Assembly (NCBI GenBank): GCA_963995525.1
Contig: OZ023217.1
Span: forward strand, 22,799,421 to 22,863,420
Source: Escarpia spicata
Taxonomy: Eukaryota > Annelida > Polychaeta > Sabellida > Siboglinidae
Direction: 5' to 3'
DNA length: 64,000 nucleotides
The translations under genes and the position numbers were made by a program. The first letter of the stretch is position 1; the number at the start of each line of letters is the position of its first letter. Under the pieces are notes generated by a model. The model was not told where the DNA came from. It did not search any database and saw only the letters and a list, made by a program, of their open reading frames with translations. This document shows, piece by piece, positions 31,027 to 42,904 of the stretch.

Positions 31027-31032
31027 AATAAA
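31027..31032 (+). terminator. AATAAA poly(A) signal for the GPCR gene
   Basis: First AATAAA after the receptor stop, 145 bp downstream, just before the tandem array. Position makes it plausible. Confidence 0.5.
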
Positions 31033-31041
31033 TGGTCACTT

Positions 31042-31396
31042 TATGATATTGTACTACTACTGTATGCTATTATTGTGATTGTTATTAGATGTATTAAGAG
31101 ATATAGTGTATAGTATGTAACAAGATTTTGTGTGATATTGTACTACTACTGTATGCTATTATTGTGATTGTTATTAGTTGTATTAAGAGATATAGTGAAT
31201 AGTATGTAACAAGACTTTGTGTGATATTGTACTACTACTGTATGCTATTATTGTGATTGTTATTAGTTGTATTAAGAGATATAGTGTATAGTATGTAACA
31301 AGACTTTGTGTGATATTGTACTGCTATTGTATGCTATTATTGTGATTGTTATTAGTTGTATTAAGATATATAATGTATAGTATGTAGCAAGACTTT
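31042..31396. repeat. 90-bp tandem repeat, about 4 copies
   Basis: Units start near 31042, 31132, 31222 and 31312. Each has ATATTGTACTACTACTGTAT, GCTATTATTGTGATTGTTAT and ATAGTATGTAACAAGA. The copies are more than 95% alike by eye except the last. Confidence 0.95.
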
Positions 31397-31654
31397 GCCA
31401 TAACATTGACCAGACTTCGTATCATTAAATTGGTGTCAAATATCGTCGTTATACCTGTTGGTATTATTATTATTATTACGTTCAGGAAAGTGTGTCTTGC
31501 ACTGTTGCCGAACACGACTACTTCCTGATACACAATGTGAGGATCACAATGATGTTGCTATACATTACGAACATGCCATTCGAACAAACATCATTCAAAA
31601 CGATTAGCATTGAGGATCAACATATAACATCAATGTAACTCTCGTGGTAGCGAA

Positions 31655-31746
31655 ATTTAAATGCCTTAACGGGAGTCTCCTGACCTATTGTATATACTCA
31701 ATTATAATATGTACTTGTAATTATTGGTCTAATAAATGTTATTCAT
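31655..31746 (+). mobile_element. Solo 3' tail of a Jockey-type LINE
   Basis: TTAACGGGAGTCTCCTGACC followed by AATAAA matches the 3' tail of the LINE at 47065-47140 (TTAATGGGAGTCTCCCGACC...AAATAAA). Only the tail is present, as expected of an extremely 5'-truncated insertion. Confidence 0.6.
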
Positions 31747-32290
31747 TCATATATCTTCATGGAAACATTTGCGTACAGTGGGTGTCACGGAGGCGATGCT
31801 TCATTGAATCTCTGTTGCACTAATGACTAATGCCCATAGCCAAACATGTTAAATACACATGTGTACATGGACATTTCCAGCGAAATAATGGCATTTAACA
31901 CGATTGCGTTACATAAATCCGGCTCGGTGACAATCAGTAAGCAGGCTTTTAAGGTAAAGCATGACGTTGTTTCTGTGAGACTGCCCAAAGCAATGCAGAT
32001 CCTCTCAACAGCAATATTTAATTATCGTACTTTCATATATAGGTTATTATTAGCAAATGTGGAAACATTCAAGCATTTGCAGAATCTCTGAATAAGTTGC
32101 TATTACTTAAATTGTAGTAAGAAATAGCGAACGTTAATAGTTCTGTTACACTGACATTCAAGTCTCCATTAAGCAAAACAGTAGCTACTTCAATATGGCC
32201 TAATGTAATATTGAAAGCATAGCTGTAAACAACAAGCAGTCTGAAGTTGTGTGTATACTGTACTAATTGAGATGTTAATTAAAATTAAAA
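31747..32290. other. No gene seen
   Basis: Non-coding. Confidence 0.5.
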
Positions 32291-32428
32291 TGACGTCAAT
32301 TTAACAAGATTGCCACCCAGAGAATTAACTCTAGGTAGCAGGTGGACAAGGAAGCCCTTGGCTTATCGAGAGTCCGACCTTTTTATCTATGTGTATCCCG
32401 CCCGTATGAGGTATGTGTCGATTTTATT

Positions 32429-33022
32429 TTAAAACATATTCACGCTACTAGCACCCACACAATCAGCAGGTAATCTGTTCCATTCATTTACAGTCCTTTC
32501 TGAAAATGAAAACTTTCTTATATCCAATCTACTCTGCTCCTTTGCTAATGCAAGATCATGTCCTCTAGTTCTTATATCTTTCTTAACTGAGAAAAACATA
32601 TTTCTATCAATATTTTCATAACCCTTCAATATTTTAAACACTTCTATCTGATCTCCTCTCAATCTCCTGGTCTCTAGTGTTGTTAAACCGCATTTTTTTA
32701 GGCGTATTTCATAACTAAGATCCCTCAGATTTGGTATCATTTTAGTTGCTCTCCTCTGCACTCTTTCTAGCATATCTATGTCCTTCCTGCGATATGGCCT
32801 CCACGCTTGAATACAATATTCTAAATGAGGCCTAACTATTGTTTTGTACAGCGGTATTATTAGCTCTTTTTCGTTATACGTTATGTTTCGCCTAATTAAT
32901 CCAAGGATTTGATTTCCCTTTGAAGCTGCAATTCCGCACTGCTCTGAAATCTTCATATCAGCACTAACGGTTAACCCTAAGTCCTTTTCTTTTACAGTAG
33001 TACTTAGTACAGTACCCCCCAT
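32429..33022 (-). pseudogene. CR1 LINE ORF2 C-terminal part
   Basis: Frame starts just after the deletion, with VKEKDLGLTVSADMKISEQC, then GNQILGLIRRNI, IRPHLEYCIQAWRPYRRKD, LERVQRRATKMI, RLRGDQIEVFKIL and FSERTVNEWNRLPADCVGAS. This is the thumb/C-terminal region. The same region in the sister copy is at 48700-49320. Confidence 0.9.
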
Positions 33023-33163
33023 TGTATATTCTACCTCTTCGTTCCCATGTCCTATGTGGAGGCATTTACATTTCAGTAGACGATATCTACTGGTGATCCC
33101 TCATCTACCCACTTAGTGATGTCTTCCCAAAAACATAACATATTTGTTAAGCATGACCTCGCT

Positions 33164-34903
33164 TTAAAAATATCCATGTTGAGATGGGTTTATCAAGTTT
33201 TGTTTAACAAGAAAATCCACCATGTGATCTTTAATTAGTCTTTCTAATAATTTACAAATCACTGATGTTAAACTCACTGGTCTATAGTTCTCTGACTTGT
33301 TTCTCGAACCTTTTTTGAATAACGGTATAATATTTGCTTCTTTCCATTCTAAAGGAACCACTCCCTCTTCTAATGACAAGTTGAAAACTGTTGCAAGTGG
33401 TATGCTAATTTGTTCTACAATTTCCAATAGTAGTTTGGGTGGAATACCATCCACTCCAGGTGATTTATTATCCTTCATAGCCCTTATTTTCTTAGCTACC
33501 ATTTCCGGGGTTACAATTAATTGTCCTAAATAGTCTGAATCTGCCCCCTTGAACTTAGCCTCTGGTATTGGCAGTGAACTAATATCTTCCCTGGGAAACA
33601 CTGAACTAAAGTACTCATTCAGGTCTTCTGCCATTATGAATCCCTCTGATATTATATTTCCAGCACTATCTTCTAGAGGACCGACCTTATCTTGAACTTT
33701 CTGTTTGCTTCGAACATACGCATACAAACTCTTGCTGTCATGTTTTATATTACTAGCTAATTGTTGTTCATAGCTTCTCTTTGAATTTCTAATTTCAGCT
33801 GTAGCTTGGTTAAGTGCTTCTTTATAATTGTTGTAGTCTTCATCATTTCCATTACATCTATATGACTTCCACATCATTTGTTTATACTTCATTTTTCTAA
33901 TGGCTTCTTTCGATAAGTGTTTCTTTTTGGACCGTTTTCCTTGTTTTTTGAAGGGTACAAATTTATCGATTATGCACTTAATTTCACTCTTTAATATATT
34001 CCAGCATTCTGTTGCTGTCTTATTTTTCAGTGTCTTATTCCAGTCTATCTTTGCTAAATATTTCCTCATGTCCTTATACCTTCCTTTGTGGAAATTTCTC
34101 CTATACTGCTTTTTGCTATTCCTTTCTGATTTTACTTTGATGGTAAAATGTATCTGGTTGTGATCGCTACTCCCCAGTGGCTCACCTATCTTGACATTGT
34201 CAACTAATTCATTCTGTGAGGACAAAACTATGTCTAACACATTCTCACCCCTGGTTGGTTCTAGCACATGTTGAGAAAGGAATGTATCTTGAACTAAAAC
34301 TAAAAACTTGTAGTCCTCTCTCCCCATACTCTGTAGAGATTTCCATTGTATATGCCCATGGTTAAAATCCCCCATAATAATACAGTCCCGTTTGCTTACT
34401 TCCCTTATAGCATTTTGTATTTTTTCATTCTCTTCTATGCTTATGTTTGGACTTCGATAAACTAACCCAACTGTTAACGTTGAGTTTCCTGTAACTATGT
34501 TACACCAAACAGCTTCTTCGCAATCTGCTTCTCTTTCTAATTTTATTTCATAAGCCTGAATAGATTCTTTAATATATAAAATAACTCCACCTCCCTTTCT
34601 TCCTATTCTATCTTTTCTAAACATTACATATCCTGTCAGTCCCAATTCAGCATCTGATATATCGGTGGTTGTCCAGGATTCGGTTATACCTATTATATGA
34701 GGGTCAATATCTTCTACCATAATGTTTAGTTCATTTCTTTTGTTTACTATACTCCTTGCATTTAAACAAACACATTTATATCCAGCTTCAGAAGAGTTTT
34801 CCAGACTGTTATGTGTTGATTTATTTGTGCTGTCTTTATCTATGCCTCCATTTTCAGGCTTTTCTGTGAGTCCCCCCTGCGAATCTAGTTTAAATAGATG
34901 CAA
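33164..34903 (-). pseudogene. CR1 LINE ORF2: endonuclease, linker and first third of RT
   Basis: 579 codons without a stop. Endonuclease: YKCVCLNARSIVNKRNELN, IIGITESWTT, RKGGGVILYIKES, VGLVYRSPN, CIIMGDFNHGHIQW and LGSSDHNQIHF. Linker: KEAIRKMKYKQMMWKSYR and LYAYVRSKQKVQDKVGPL. RT start: KDNKSPGVDGIPPKLL, EWKEANIIPLFKKG, NYRPVSLTSVICKLLERLI and QHGYF, where the frame breaks. Beyond it the minus-strand sequence briefly continues to SPVDIV and then jumps to KCKCLH in 33023-33163, so motifs A to D are deleted. Target nicking domain is intact, polymerase is not. Confidence 0.92.
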
Positions 34904-35181
34904 CCTGTCCCACTGTCAACAGATTGCAGCAGATTCTCTGAGAAAACTGCTGCCTCCTTTCCACTAAGATGGAGGCCATCTCTCATGTACATATCTTCCC
35001 TCCCAACAAAGTATCCCCATAAATCTGTGAATCCCACCCCCTCTTCTTCACACATCTGCTCAGCTAGTGCATTGATCGCCATCCTCTTGCAGTTTCTATA
35101 CGTTGCCCCCCTTCCTCCCATTACTGGCAACATTCCTGACAAAATAACCTGTTCGACTCTCGTCTTCTTTAGCTTCCTCAC
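34885..35181 (-). pseudogene. CR1 LINE ORF1: C-terminal SGNH esterase fragment
   Basis: Reads VILSGMLPVMGGRG, NALAEQMCEEEGVGFTDLW and MRDGLHLSGKEAAVFSENLL. The DGLHLS motif carries the D-x-x-H catalytic pair of SGNH esterases in ORF1 of CR1 LINEs. The catalytic serine block is missing by 5' truncation. It overlaps ORF2 by about 19 bp, as in other CR1 elements. Confidence 0.8.
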
Positions 35182-35200
35182 TAACTGTCTATACTTCTGT

Positions 35201-35374
35201 CTGCATTATTATTATTACAATGTAACCTTTTACTTGTGTGTAATTCGATTTGGTAAAGAGCTGTAATTACAGGAAGCATAATATAAAATGAATTCATAAA
35301 GCGTTCAATGTGTAAAGCGTTTTTATAATATACATAATAGTGATAAGCATGTTTGCGTTTTAAACTACCGATGT
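35201..35374. other. No gene seen
   Basis: Short non-coding gap containing an ATT repeat near 35205. Confidence 0.4.
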
Positions 35375-35677
35375 ATGTCGAATTCGTTTATGCCGTTGCA
35401 ACACGAGGAAGATGTAATTGTTGACGTCGGTCTGGCGCTTGCTCAACCACTTCGTGGTGTACTTGTCCGTAAAACCGAAGCAGTGGTATGTTGTGCTGCA
35501 GAGAGCGATCATCCCGCGACCGGACCACTTCTCCTTGAAGAGTCCAGGTGTTCTCTTACCATACGCCCGACGTGCCGCGCAGCACTTCTTGTCGGCGGTG
35601 TCCCACGTTCGTCCGGCGAGCCGGCACTGTACGTAGACTTCTTCGTGAGCGTTGCAGCATTCCGACGGGAGCCACAA
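35375..35677 (-). pseudogene. Fragment resembling a virus/Polinton-type family-B DNA polymerase
   Basis: Minus-strand frame includes YGKRTPGLFKEKWSGRGM, IALCSTTYHCFGFTDKYTTK and WLSKRQTDVNNYIFL. The order PGLFK-E--GDGM-AL-SKTY, then a short spacer and KG-SKR-N, is what I recall from animal self-synthesising-transposon-like family-B polymerases, downstream of the catalytic YGDTDS. Only this stretch of about 90 residues is present, with no frame disruption. Assignment rests on recalled family pattern and is not certain. Confidence 0.4.
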
Positions 35678-35689
35678 CCGCTCTTGCCT

Positions 35690-35880
35690 ACGTAGGATCG
35701 GCGCTGCTTTAACAAAATTTTCAGAAAATTCGGCTGAGTCCTATTCGTATACGCAGGATCAGCGCCGACTTTAGCTTTGCAAATTTTTTTCACGTAGACG
35801 AATATAACTCAGCCGAATTTGTCGGAAAATTTTGCAAAGTGAAAGTACTCGTCTACGTAGGATCGGTGCAAACTTTAAAG
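35690..35880. repeat. Inverted and direct repeat cluster (MITE-like)
   Basis: TACGTAGGATCGGCGC, TACGCAGGATCAGCGC and TACGTAGGATCGGTGC recur at about 35692, 35753 and 35856. AAAATTTTCAGAAAATTCGG (35717) is mirrored by CCGAATTTGTCGGAAAATTTT-type sequence (about 35814). Part of the arm, CCGAAAATTCGGCTGAG, also occurs at about 42928. Confidence 0.65.
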
Positions 35881-36600
35881 GGGAAATGAAATGCAGCTGT
35901 TTCATGCTACATATTGAAATATATACTATATAAGTATGCATTAATGGTAACAGAAACGTACTCATTTATAAGACAAACTGAAAAAACGATTTTGTTCGAT
36001 GCCTAAATCGTTGCTATAGAGCACTGCGTATCGCCATCTTTGTTCCAAATGAGTGGTTTGATTTACTCCTATCTAATCCATGTTAAATTTCGGTTTTTTT
36101 TTTTTTACTTAATTAGTAGACATTTATCAGCGAAAACAAAGATATGGTGCTCTATTATACACGATAGGTGTTCTATAGGTCAACAAATAATTTGTATGCG
36201 CGTTCGAAATAAAAAGGTGAAATTAAATGGCAACGATTTATAACCAATGAAAACGTTGTTAACGTCGCACTTCCCGAACGAAGATTTTAGTTGCCAGAAG
36301 GGGGCGGTGCTTTCAAAGCAAAGGTCAGAATATTAGATGCGCGCGCATACCGGGACTATTTTAATTTTGTTGTTGACAAAGACGTCGAAGGATTTTTGTA
36401 GAGACGAGTTATTAAAAGTGATTTTTAAAACTTCCGTATCACTTTGGGAAAAAATCGATACGACAGATGAAGACTCTAGTTCGACTTGTCACTCGGAAAT
36501 TACGGTTGGTACGGTTGACACACACAAAGTCATATGTGCCATACGGGTGATATTTCACCCAGTGTGCGATCCACGACCACGGTCCGATAATGTCCGACCC
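35881..36600. other. No gene seen
   Basis: Non-coding by inspection; possibly upstream exons or promoter of the broken P2X7-C gene, but none recognised. Confidence 0.4.
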
Positions 36601-36609
36601 CAGGTCAAG

Positions 36610-37607
36610 TTCAGTTGTGGGAGTCGGACAATGACAGTTGGTCTATCGACGACGAAGACGTTACTCGACTTAGTAATGTCGCATGGTGTTTGTGTGGACA
36701 CTGCGTCCCAATGGCAATGTCGACGCACATCGATTCGCTGTGCTGTCGGGAGATAGCTGCCGTACAGCACCGTATGACAGACCTTGCAGTTGCCTGCATT
36801 ACCGACTATGAGTATGAGTGACGACTTCGAAACGGTTTGCACCAACAGGGCGGTGTTGGAACTTGGAAGTCGGTCTGTTGTCATTGTATGATTTGCGTGC
36901 AGACTCGTTGATTCGACCAATAGCTAGTAGGTAAGTACTACGTAGTTCAACAGGTATCGAATAATTATTCTAGCAATAACTATTTCAAACTTAAATAGAG
37001 CAATTATACTTGTTCCCACCTCAAATGTTCAGGTTAATTCTATCTTAGTAAAATACTATGTCTATGATTTTCATCAAACCATTTTTGATCATTTTCTTAA
37101 TAAACTTGCTTTTATTCTTGACAGGACGTATGCATCCTTTTTTTACAGTTGTTTAATTCCTGTTTAAAAGTGTTCAAGCAACTTGCTTAATTTATAAAAA
37201 AATGTAGACAGGAGTTTCTAATATAATAAAAATGTTATATATATATATATATATTATGTGTGTGTGTTATCAAGACCACATCATGAAATGTAGTCTTACA
37301 ATCATAATTATTACAGCCCTTCACAAACAAATGAACCAATTCGCTGAATTCATGATGCGATATTGATAAAACAAAGTTTTGCCAGTATAACAATAATTAG
37401 AAGATAACGGTTGTTTATTATCAACTAATGCAAATAAATGAACTTTCAGAACATATCGATTGATTCGATTAGCCATATAACGTCACTTCACGTTGTGGTC
37501 AAGGGAGAGACTTGGAAAAGGCAACAGACGTGTTATACCAGCCTGCACTGTATCCAGAAGCGAATGGGGTTTATGAAAATTTCAGCTATGGACATTGCAC
37601 TATACAG
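36610..37607 (+). pseudogene. P2X7 C-terminal-domain gene, two exons, broken
   Basis: Exon 1 (about 36610-36930) reads RLSNVAWCLCGHCVPMAM, CCREIAAV and CITDYEYE, the cysteine-rich zinc-binding start of the P2X7 intracellular (P2RX7_C) domain. It continues in a second frame VCTNRAVLELGSRSVVIV and a third LYDLRADSLIRPIAS up to AG|GTAAGT at 36931. Exon 2 (37450-37607, after TTTCAG) reads TYRLIRLAI-stop-RHFTLW, SRERLGKGNRRVIPACTV, ending at ACAG|GTGAGT. The phase 2 junction joins the two parts in the correct domain order. Two frameshifts in exon 1 and two stops in exon 2 argue for a pseudogene. Intact members are common in invertebrates, often with no P2X channel part. Confidence 0.75.
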
Positions 37608-38701
37608 GTGAGTGTACAGTGAAAATAAAAACGCTGGACAAGTAAGATTAGATTAACCAAAAGGTAGAATGAATTACTCGGTGCCTTCTTATCCCAATGT
37701 GATCTGTAGTGTCTTGCATGTCCATGTTCATAATTTGATTTGTAATACTGAAGCCAACATGAAATATATCAACAGTTTATTCATATTCATATCAACAATT
37801 CACAAATAAATAAGACTACATGGCAGACTGTGCCAATGCATTAGTCAAATTCACACACCACTTTTCAATGTTTCTTTCAGTTGATTCACTTCACACTGTG
37901 ACACATTTTATTCTAACTGTATTACAAGTTGGGTCTGTGCCAGTCCTGTGCACATATAGTACATCAATAAGTAACACGTTTATTGATGATATGGGCCATC
38001 ATTATGATCAAATATTGTGATAAAAAAAATTATACATACAAAATATTCCATTACAGTTCCAGTTTTATATATTTGTGGGTTTTAACTTTCAACACTATGG
38101 GCATCTGTCAAGAAAACAAGTACTTATTATTCAAGATACAGCTTGTAGTACTAGTTTCAAAATCTATCAAGTGCCTCCAAATGGATTCATTTACATTTAT
38201 GGCACTACATAAATGTTCTTTTTATTATTAAGTACTTTTTGAGATGTTGTTTTGTGATAATGTCAAATGTAATACTAACAATGAAGTATGAATATAAAAA
38301 AACGTATAGCTGAATCCTTTGCTGCTTCATTACTTTGTAGCACACATTGTGATGTTTGAGAAATGGTGGTCTGTTGCAAAAACACTCACTATAAGTAACA
38401 TGTTTGGGCTTGGTTAAACTATTCCAGTAAATTACGTATACCCAAAGTTCCCTACATCGAATAGTGTCTAATAAAACACATTGCATACCACAAGTAGGAT
38501 ACAAGCTTTCAAGTGGATGTTCCTTACTTTAGGAGGTCCTATACAGTAGTGAGAATCCACTTTGCCTAAAACGTTTATCTATTTCTGCCAGTTATGTTCT
38601 AACAATGTTATTTAAGCATAGAAATCCATTGTCATTTGAAATTGGATGTCGCATCAATGTGGTGGCACTAAACCGAATTGATACAGATACAAACAGTTTT
38701 C
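37608..38701. other. No gene seen
   Basis: AT-rich; no coding features on either strand. Confidence 0.45.
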
Positions 38702-40948
38702 CTTAAAGCAGGTTCTTTGCTTTGCCACAGCCTCTTTTGCTGGTTTTTCGATGCCTGCCTGCTCTGCTAGAGTTACCTCCTCATTCGGTGTCGCAACTTG
38801 GAGCATACTTCACAGCTTTCGGCCACTCATGCATCTAGCTGCAATGCCCTCTAGAATTTCTCCTCGGAAGCTGTAGTCCTTTGACGCCATCACTTTCTTC
38901 ACTACATACTCAGCAGACTTTGAATACTGCAGCTGATACCGTAGCTTGTTGTCTGCTGTTTTCACCATTTCCTGCTGATTGAACAAATGATAAATATAAA
39001 ATCAGCATAACAATAGAAATATCTGAAGAATAGCTGGCTATAGCTGTAACATGCATACAGTGAACCAAACAGCTTGCTTGTATGCTCTCTCTCTTGAAAT
39101 CAAACGGCTAATGTCATTTTTTAATCGGTTCCTAATTCTGCCATCATTTTCAATTTCAACTTCCAAGGAATTCCACAATACATTCTCATATTTATTATTG
39201 AATCATATATATATATATAATTTATATATAATGATGTTTATATTTATTATATTATATATGCATCAGTTTATATTTCAATAAGCAATTCCAAAGCATACCA
39301 TTCCAATTCGATTTATATGTAATTAAACAATTCAAGTAACAGTAAACAGATGTCCTCAATTATAATTATTTTATCTGTTGTTTGCATGCATACTCTTGTG
39401 CAGTGAGACTGTATTTTCGAAACTGTATTCCTAATATTGTTTTGCTATTGAGTACAGGCAGGGATTTTCAGCCATTTCAGTTTATTTCCTAATGCAATGC
39501 TGGATTTCTAAAGTGTGCAGCTTTGTCAAGCAACTGATACATTATTTTGTAACATCAAATGTAAACACTATTGATGAATGATATCACAAGCCTTACCTTG
39601 TAATTGTGCTTTGGTCAATGGTGGCCAAGTGGAGTCGGGCTAAGATGCCTTGACGGGTGAAGTTGGGTGCATACTTGAGGAAGAGGGCATGTAAGCTCTC
39701 CAGTTCACCAGTGTTAACGCACTTCGTAACGCTCTCTATATCATACAATAGGCGGCAGTCCAGTATAGCCTTCTGGACAGTGAAGGCTTCTGTACCTTCA
39801 GTGAGCCATGGTGTTGTTTTTACTGCTTGTTGTGTATACAGTGCATGATTGCACTACCGGTACAACTCTGCACCCGCTGTCCATGAATGGGAATTCCTGA
39901 TGTGATGGAGGAGTGAGATCCACATCTCCTTCATCAAGCGGGGATCACCATCACAAGCTGATGCGCAATACCACAGGTGGTTGGCAAGTGTGCCTATCGA
40001 AGGGACAACTTCAACTTTCTTGGCAGACAACAACATTTGTTTCTTGGTAGTCCTCTAACAAAGTCTTTCTAATGCTGGGATGTCTGTCAGTGGTAAGATT
40101 GGTAATCTTCACCCCATGGTCAGTCAGGTTGTCTAAGCGGCGTTTCAAGCCCTCCACTTCCATCCAGTAACTATTCTTGACCTCTGTGACCCGAAAAGTT
40201 TCTTGAGCTATGATGAGTTGGCTGTGAGTGTCCATGATGAAGTAAATGCCAAATGTAGAGTTGTGTCCTGGATTGTCATATCTTGCATCGCCTGATGCGA
40301 CCACGCTTTGTCTGACCAGAGCTGACATGATGGCTTCTGAATGGCATGTCCACATGTCCTCTATCTCTGGGAGTATGTATGCCCACTGTATGCTGTAGCA
40401 CTTGCGGGTGACAAGGCGCATAGGTTCATTGGGTTGACCAAATTGTACACAGTGAATGAATGTCCAGTCAGGAAGAGGACGCTTGGTGTCAACAAGTTAC
40501 TCTCATAAATGTTACCAATCTTGGGTTGCGAGTGCCACTTGAACGAGTGACCATCAACACATTCTGTGGTCACAACCACTGCAAATCCAGTCACTGTGAT
40601 GCTAGGCTAAGTGGTTTATAGCAGTTTGGTGTTTTAGCAGGTGCAGAAAAGTAAAATTATGTTTTTCTCACAAATGGCAAACTTTATCTCTTTCCCATTA
40701 GTGTAAGAACAGTTTGAGTCATCATTAGTGATATCGCTGTCACCTGCTACAACATATTCTGCATCACTCGTTTTAATGTTTCTCTTCTCACTGTTGCAGA
40801 CAGAGTCGTCTGAAGATGGTGATAATGAGACTGGGACATCCGAAGGGTCGTCTACAGTGACAGAACTGCCATGGTCAGGGTCAGTCGGAGAAAGTGTGCT
40901 GGACTGCGATGGCAACTTTGCATACCCATGGTCATGATGAACGTTCAA
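38702..40948 (-). pseudogene. Kolobok-like transposase relic with an intron
   Basis: Minus strand. 40948-40640 is an acidic/serine-rich leader ending KEIKFAICEKNII. 40594-40500 gives TECVDGHSFKWHSQPKIGNI. 40421-40011 gives SVVASGDARYDNPGHNST, FGIYFIMDTHSQLI, VTEVKNSYWMEVEGLKRRLD and LTTDRHPSIRK. 40036-39854 gives TLANHLWYCASACDGD and LMKEMWISLLHHIRN, and about 39850-39600 gives LTEGTEAFTVQKAI and HALFLKYAPNFTRQGIL. The order GD-R-DSPGH, D-E-K, TDRH, HLWW, H--RHxW is that of a large animal transposase-derived family that I take to be Kolobok/THAP-like. A donor GTAAGG follows at 39596 and after TCAATCAGCAG a second exon (38971-38702) reads DNKLRYQLQYSKSAEYVV and SFRGEILEGI. Several frameshifts and a stop are present. 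Confidence 0.65.
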
Positions 40949-42900
40949 TGGAAAACACTATTTGTCTGTATTAACTACTGCTTTGACAAAGTGTCGCACT
41001 GGCGACACGACCACCGGCTTCCTTTATGTGTTGACACTACAAGTCGATGGCGTGGCAGCACTACAAGTGACATTTGTATTACCATGAGGGACAATGTCAT
41101 CTCGCATGCTAAATCCTTCGCTGGATCCTTCGAAGCTTGTGCTCGGTATTAGGCCCTATGGTTGTTTGGATACTTCCGTCATATATTATGAACAAAATGA
41201 GACAATCTTGCAAATAGTCAATAAAATTGGAGCACAAGTGCGATTTACAAGTGACTTTTTCAATGTTTTCTTTTTAGTGGATATGTGTGTTATCTTTAAT
41301 TTTCATGATTAAAATGCATGTGCACTCAAATGTGTTTAACATTTGAACTTTGTAAATACAAAATATATATTTATTAATCTTTGTGGCTTTTTCCTGTGAC
41401 GTTATTTCCTTTTTTCCTTGTTAGGCTTACATTCAAAAGTCAATAAATTAAATACAATGTCCTTGTTATTAAAAGCATACATTGATTTTTTGCAGTCATG
41501 CAATCTATATCAGAAACAAAACTTGGTATGATAGCACGCTTGCTAAACTGTCGCCTCAAAGCTGGATCATCAATTCGGGGTCCATTGTTACAAGCCAATA
41601 TTTGAGATACATATATTAGTATTAGGCCTACATGGTGATTAACTTTACTTGACTGATGTGAACCTACTTACTATGCCAATAACTAATTATATCAGATATG
41701 ACTATAGTGTTTTGTTGTATGCTATTGACTGTATCGTAAACAAATATTTTTAAGGATTTAAATACTTGTAATGTCACTTATTTAATAATTCCAATGGCAA
41801 TGCCTACAATACATGATTGACAGGGCTTGGTCCAGACTGTGACTAATGTAGACTAATATATGACGACATTATTTCGCAAAACGTTATACTGGCTACGGTA
41901 GCTGACATTTATTTTTGTAATTACTTTGACGGTTATTTTCCCCATATTTCCCCACCAGCAACTAAGACGATAACATAGACTCGTAGATGTAGACGTTGCG
42001 GTATTCCGACGTAGCAACACGCCGGCACAAATTGCTGTAAACTAAATCGGCGGATTACAAGCACTCATTATTCCCAATTAAATCATAGTATTCACACGTA
42101 TTTGTACTTTATTACATTCACATTTCTTAATACATTTCAATTTCGCATACGTCATATGTGTATATATGCAAACTTTGAAATAGAACTGTGAGACTATATA
42201 GTAGTCGTAATGATACCTAATAGAACTCACAAGCTGGTTTCAGCTTGTCATTTCCTACGCGCCGCTTCACCCTCCAAATAAGGCAATGATGTCGAGCTTC
42301 CAGGTCGATTTCGCTTAATTTTACTTCATCGGTGTATAGTTATATGTAAACAAATCGACTGGAGATTGACCTGTGGCTTTAACCAAGAATTATATTTTGA
42401 CGTTCAATGTCTTTTTATGCTCGTCACTTTCGTATTTAGGCTTGCAATCGGCATTCGAAAGTGACTACCGCAGACCTTTGCCAATCTTGCCGCCGGCGAA
42501 CACGTCAAATTCATCATCTATAACTTGTTTTTTTCTGTTGGGAGCCTTCTGTGGAAGTATGTGAAAAGTTGCTTACTAACATTTATAGTATATCCAGTAG
42601 CCACGCAGTGCAATAAATTGTTCTGTTTTTAAGTGTTTGTATGCGTTTCGTCGGTTTTTGTGAGAGCTATGCTTCGTCGCCTATCGAATTGCTGTATACA
42701 GCTTTGGGAGACATCTCGCCAATCAAACCGGATGTACAACCACACGCTCCTGGAGCATGATGGCGGCGCCCTGTGCAGATAGTAGCTACGTTTGAAAAAT
42801 TATTTAAAATATACCGTGACGCTGTACTTGTCAAATCATGGTGACTTGTACTGTAAATGGTATGTTCTTATGTTTGGGCTGTGGTTGTTCAATCATTTCA
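40949..42900. other. No gene recognised
   Basis: AT-rich. A minus-strand stretch at about 42560-42430 reads KKQVIDDEFDVFAGGKIGKG and looks protein-like but has a stop and no family that I recognise. It could be a 5' exon of the transposase-like gene to its left. Confidence 0.35.
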
Positions 42901-42904
42901 TTTC

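Larger units (their letters stand above)
32291..35200 (-). mobile_element. CR1-type LINE, RT core deleted
   Basis: Minus-strand element with 3' tail at about 32291-32425 (GGAAGCCCTTGGCTTATCGAG on the plus strand; same tail at 49330-49430 of the opposite copy). It holds the end of ORF1 (SGNH esterase), overlapping ORF2 (endonuclease, linker, N-terminal RT) and the RT C-terminus. The catalytic middle of RT is missing. It is truncated at its 5' side near 35200. Confidence 0.9.

Noticed and set aside
34898..35266. 122-codon plus-strand frame
   Set aside because: Antisense to the CR1 SGNH esterase fragment.
36337..36756. 139-codon plus-strand frame
   Set aside because: Overlaps the P2X7-C exon in a wrong frame; the family motifs are in the neighbouring frame.
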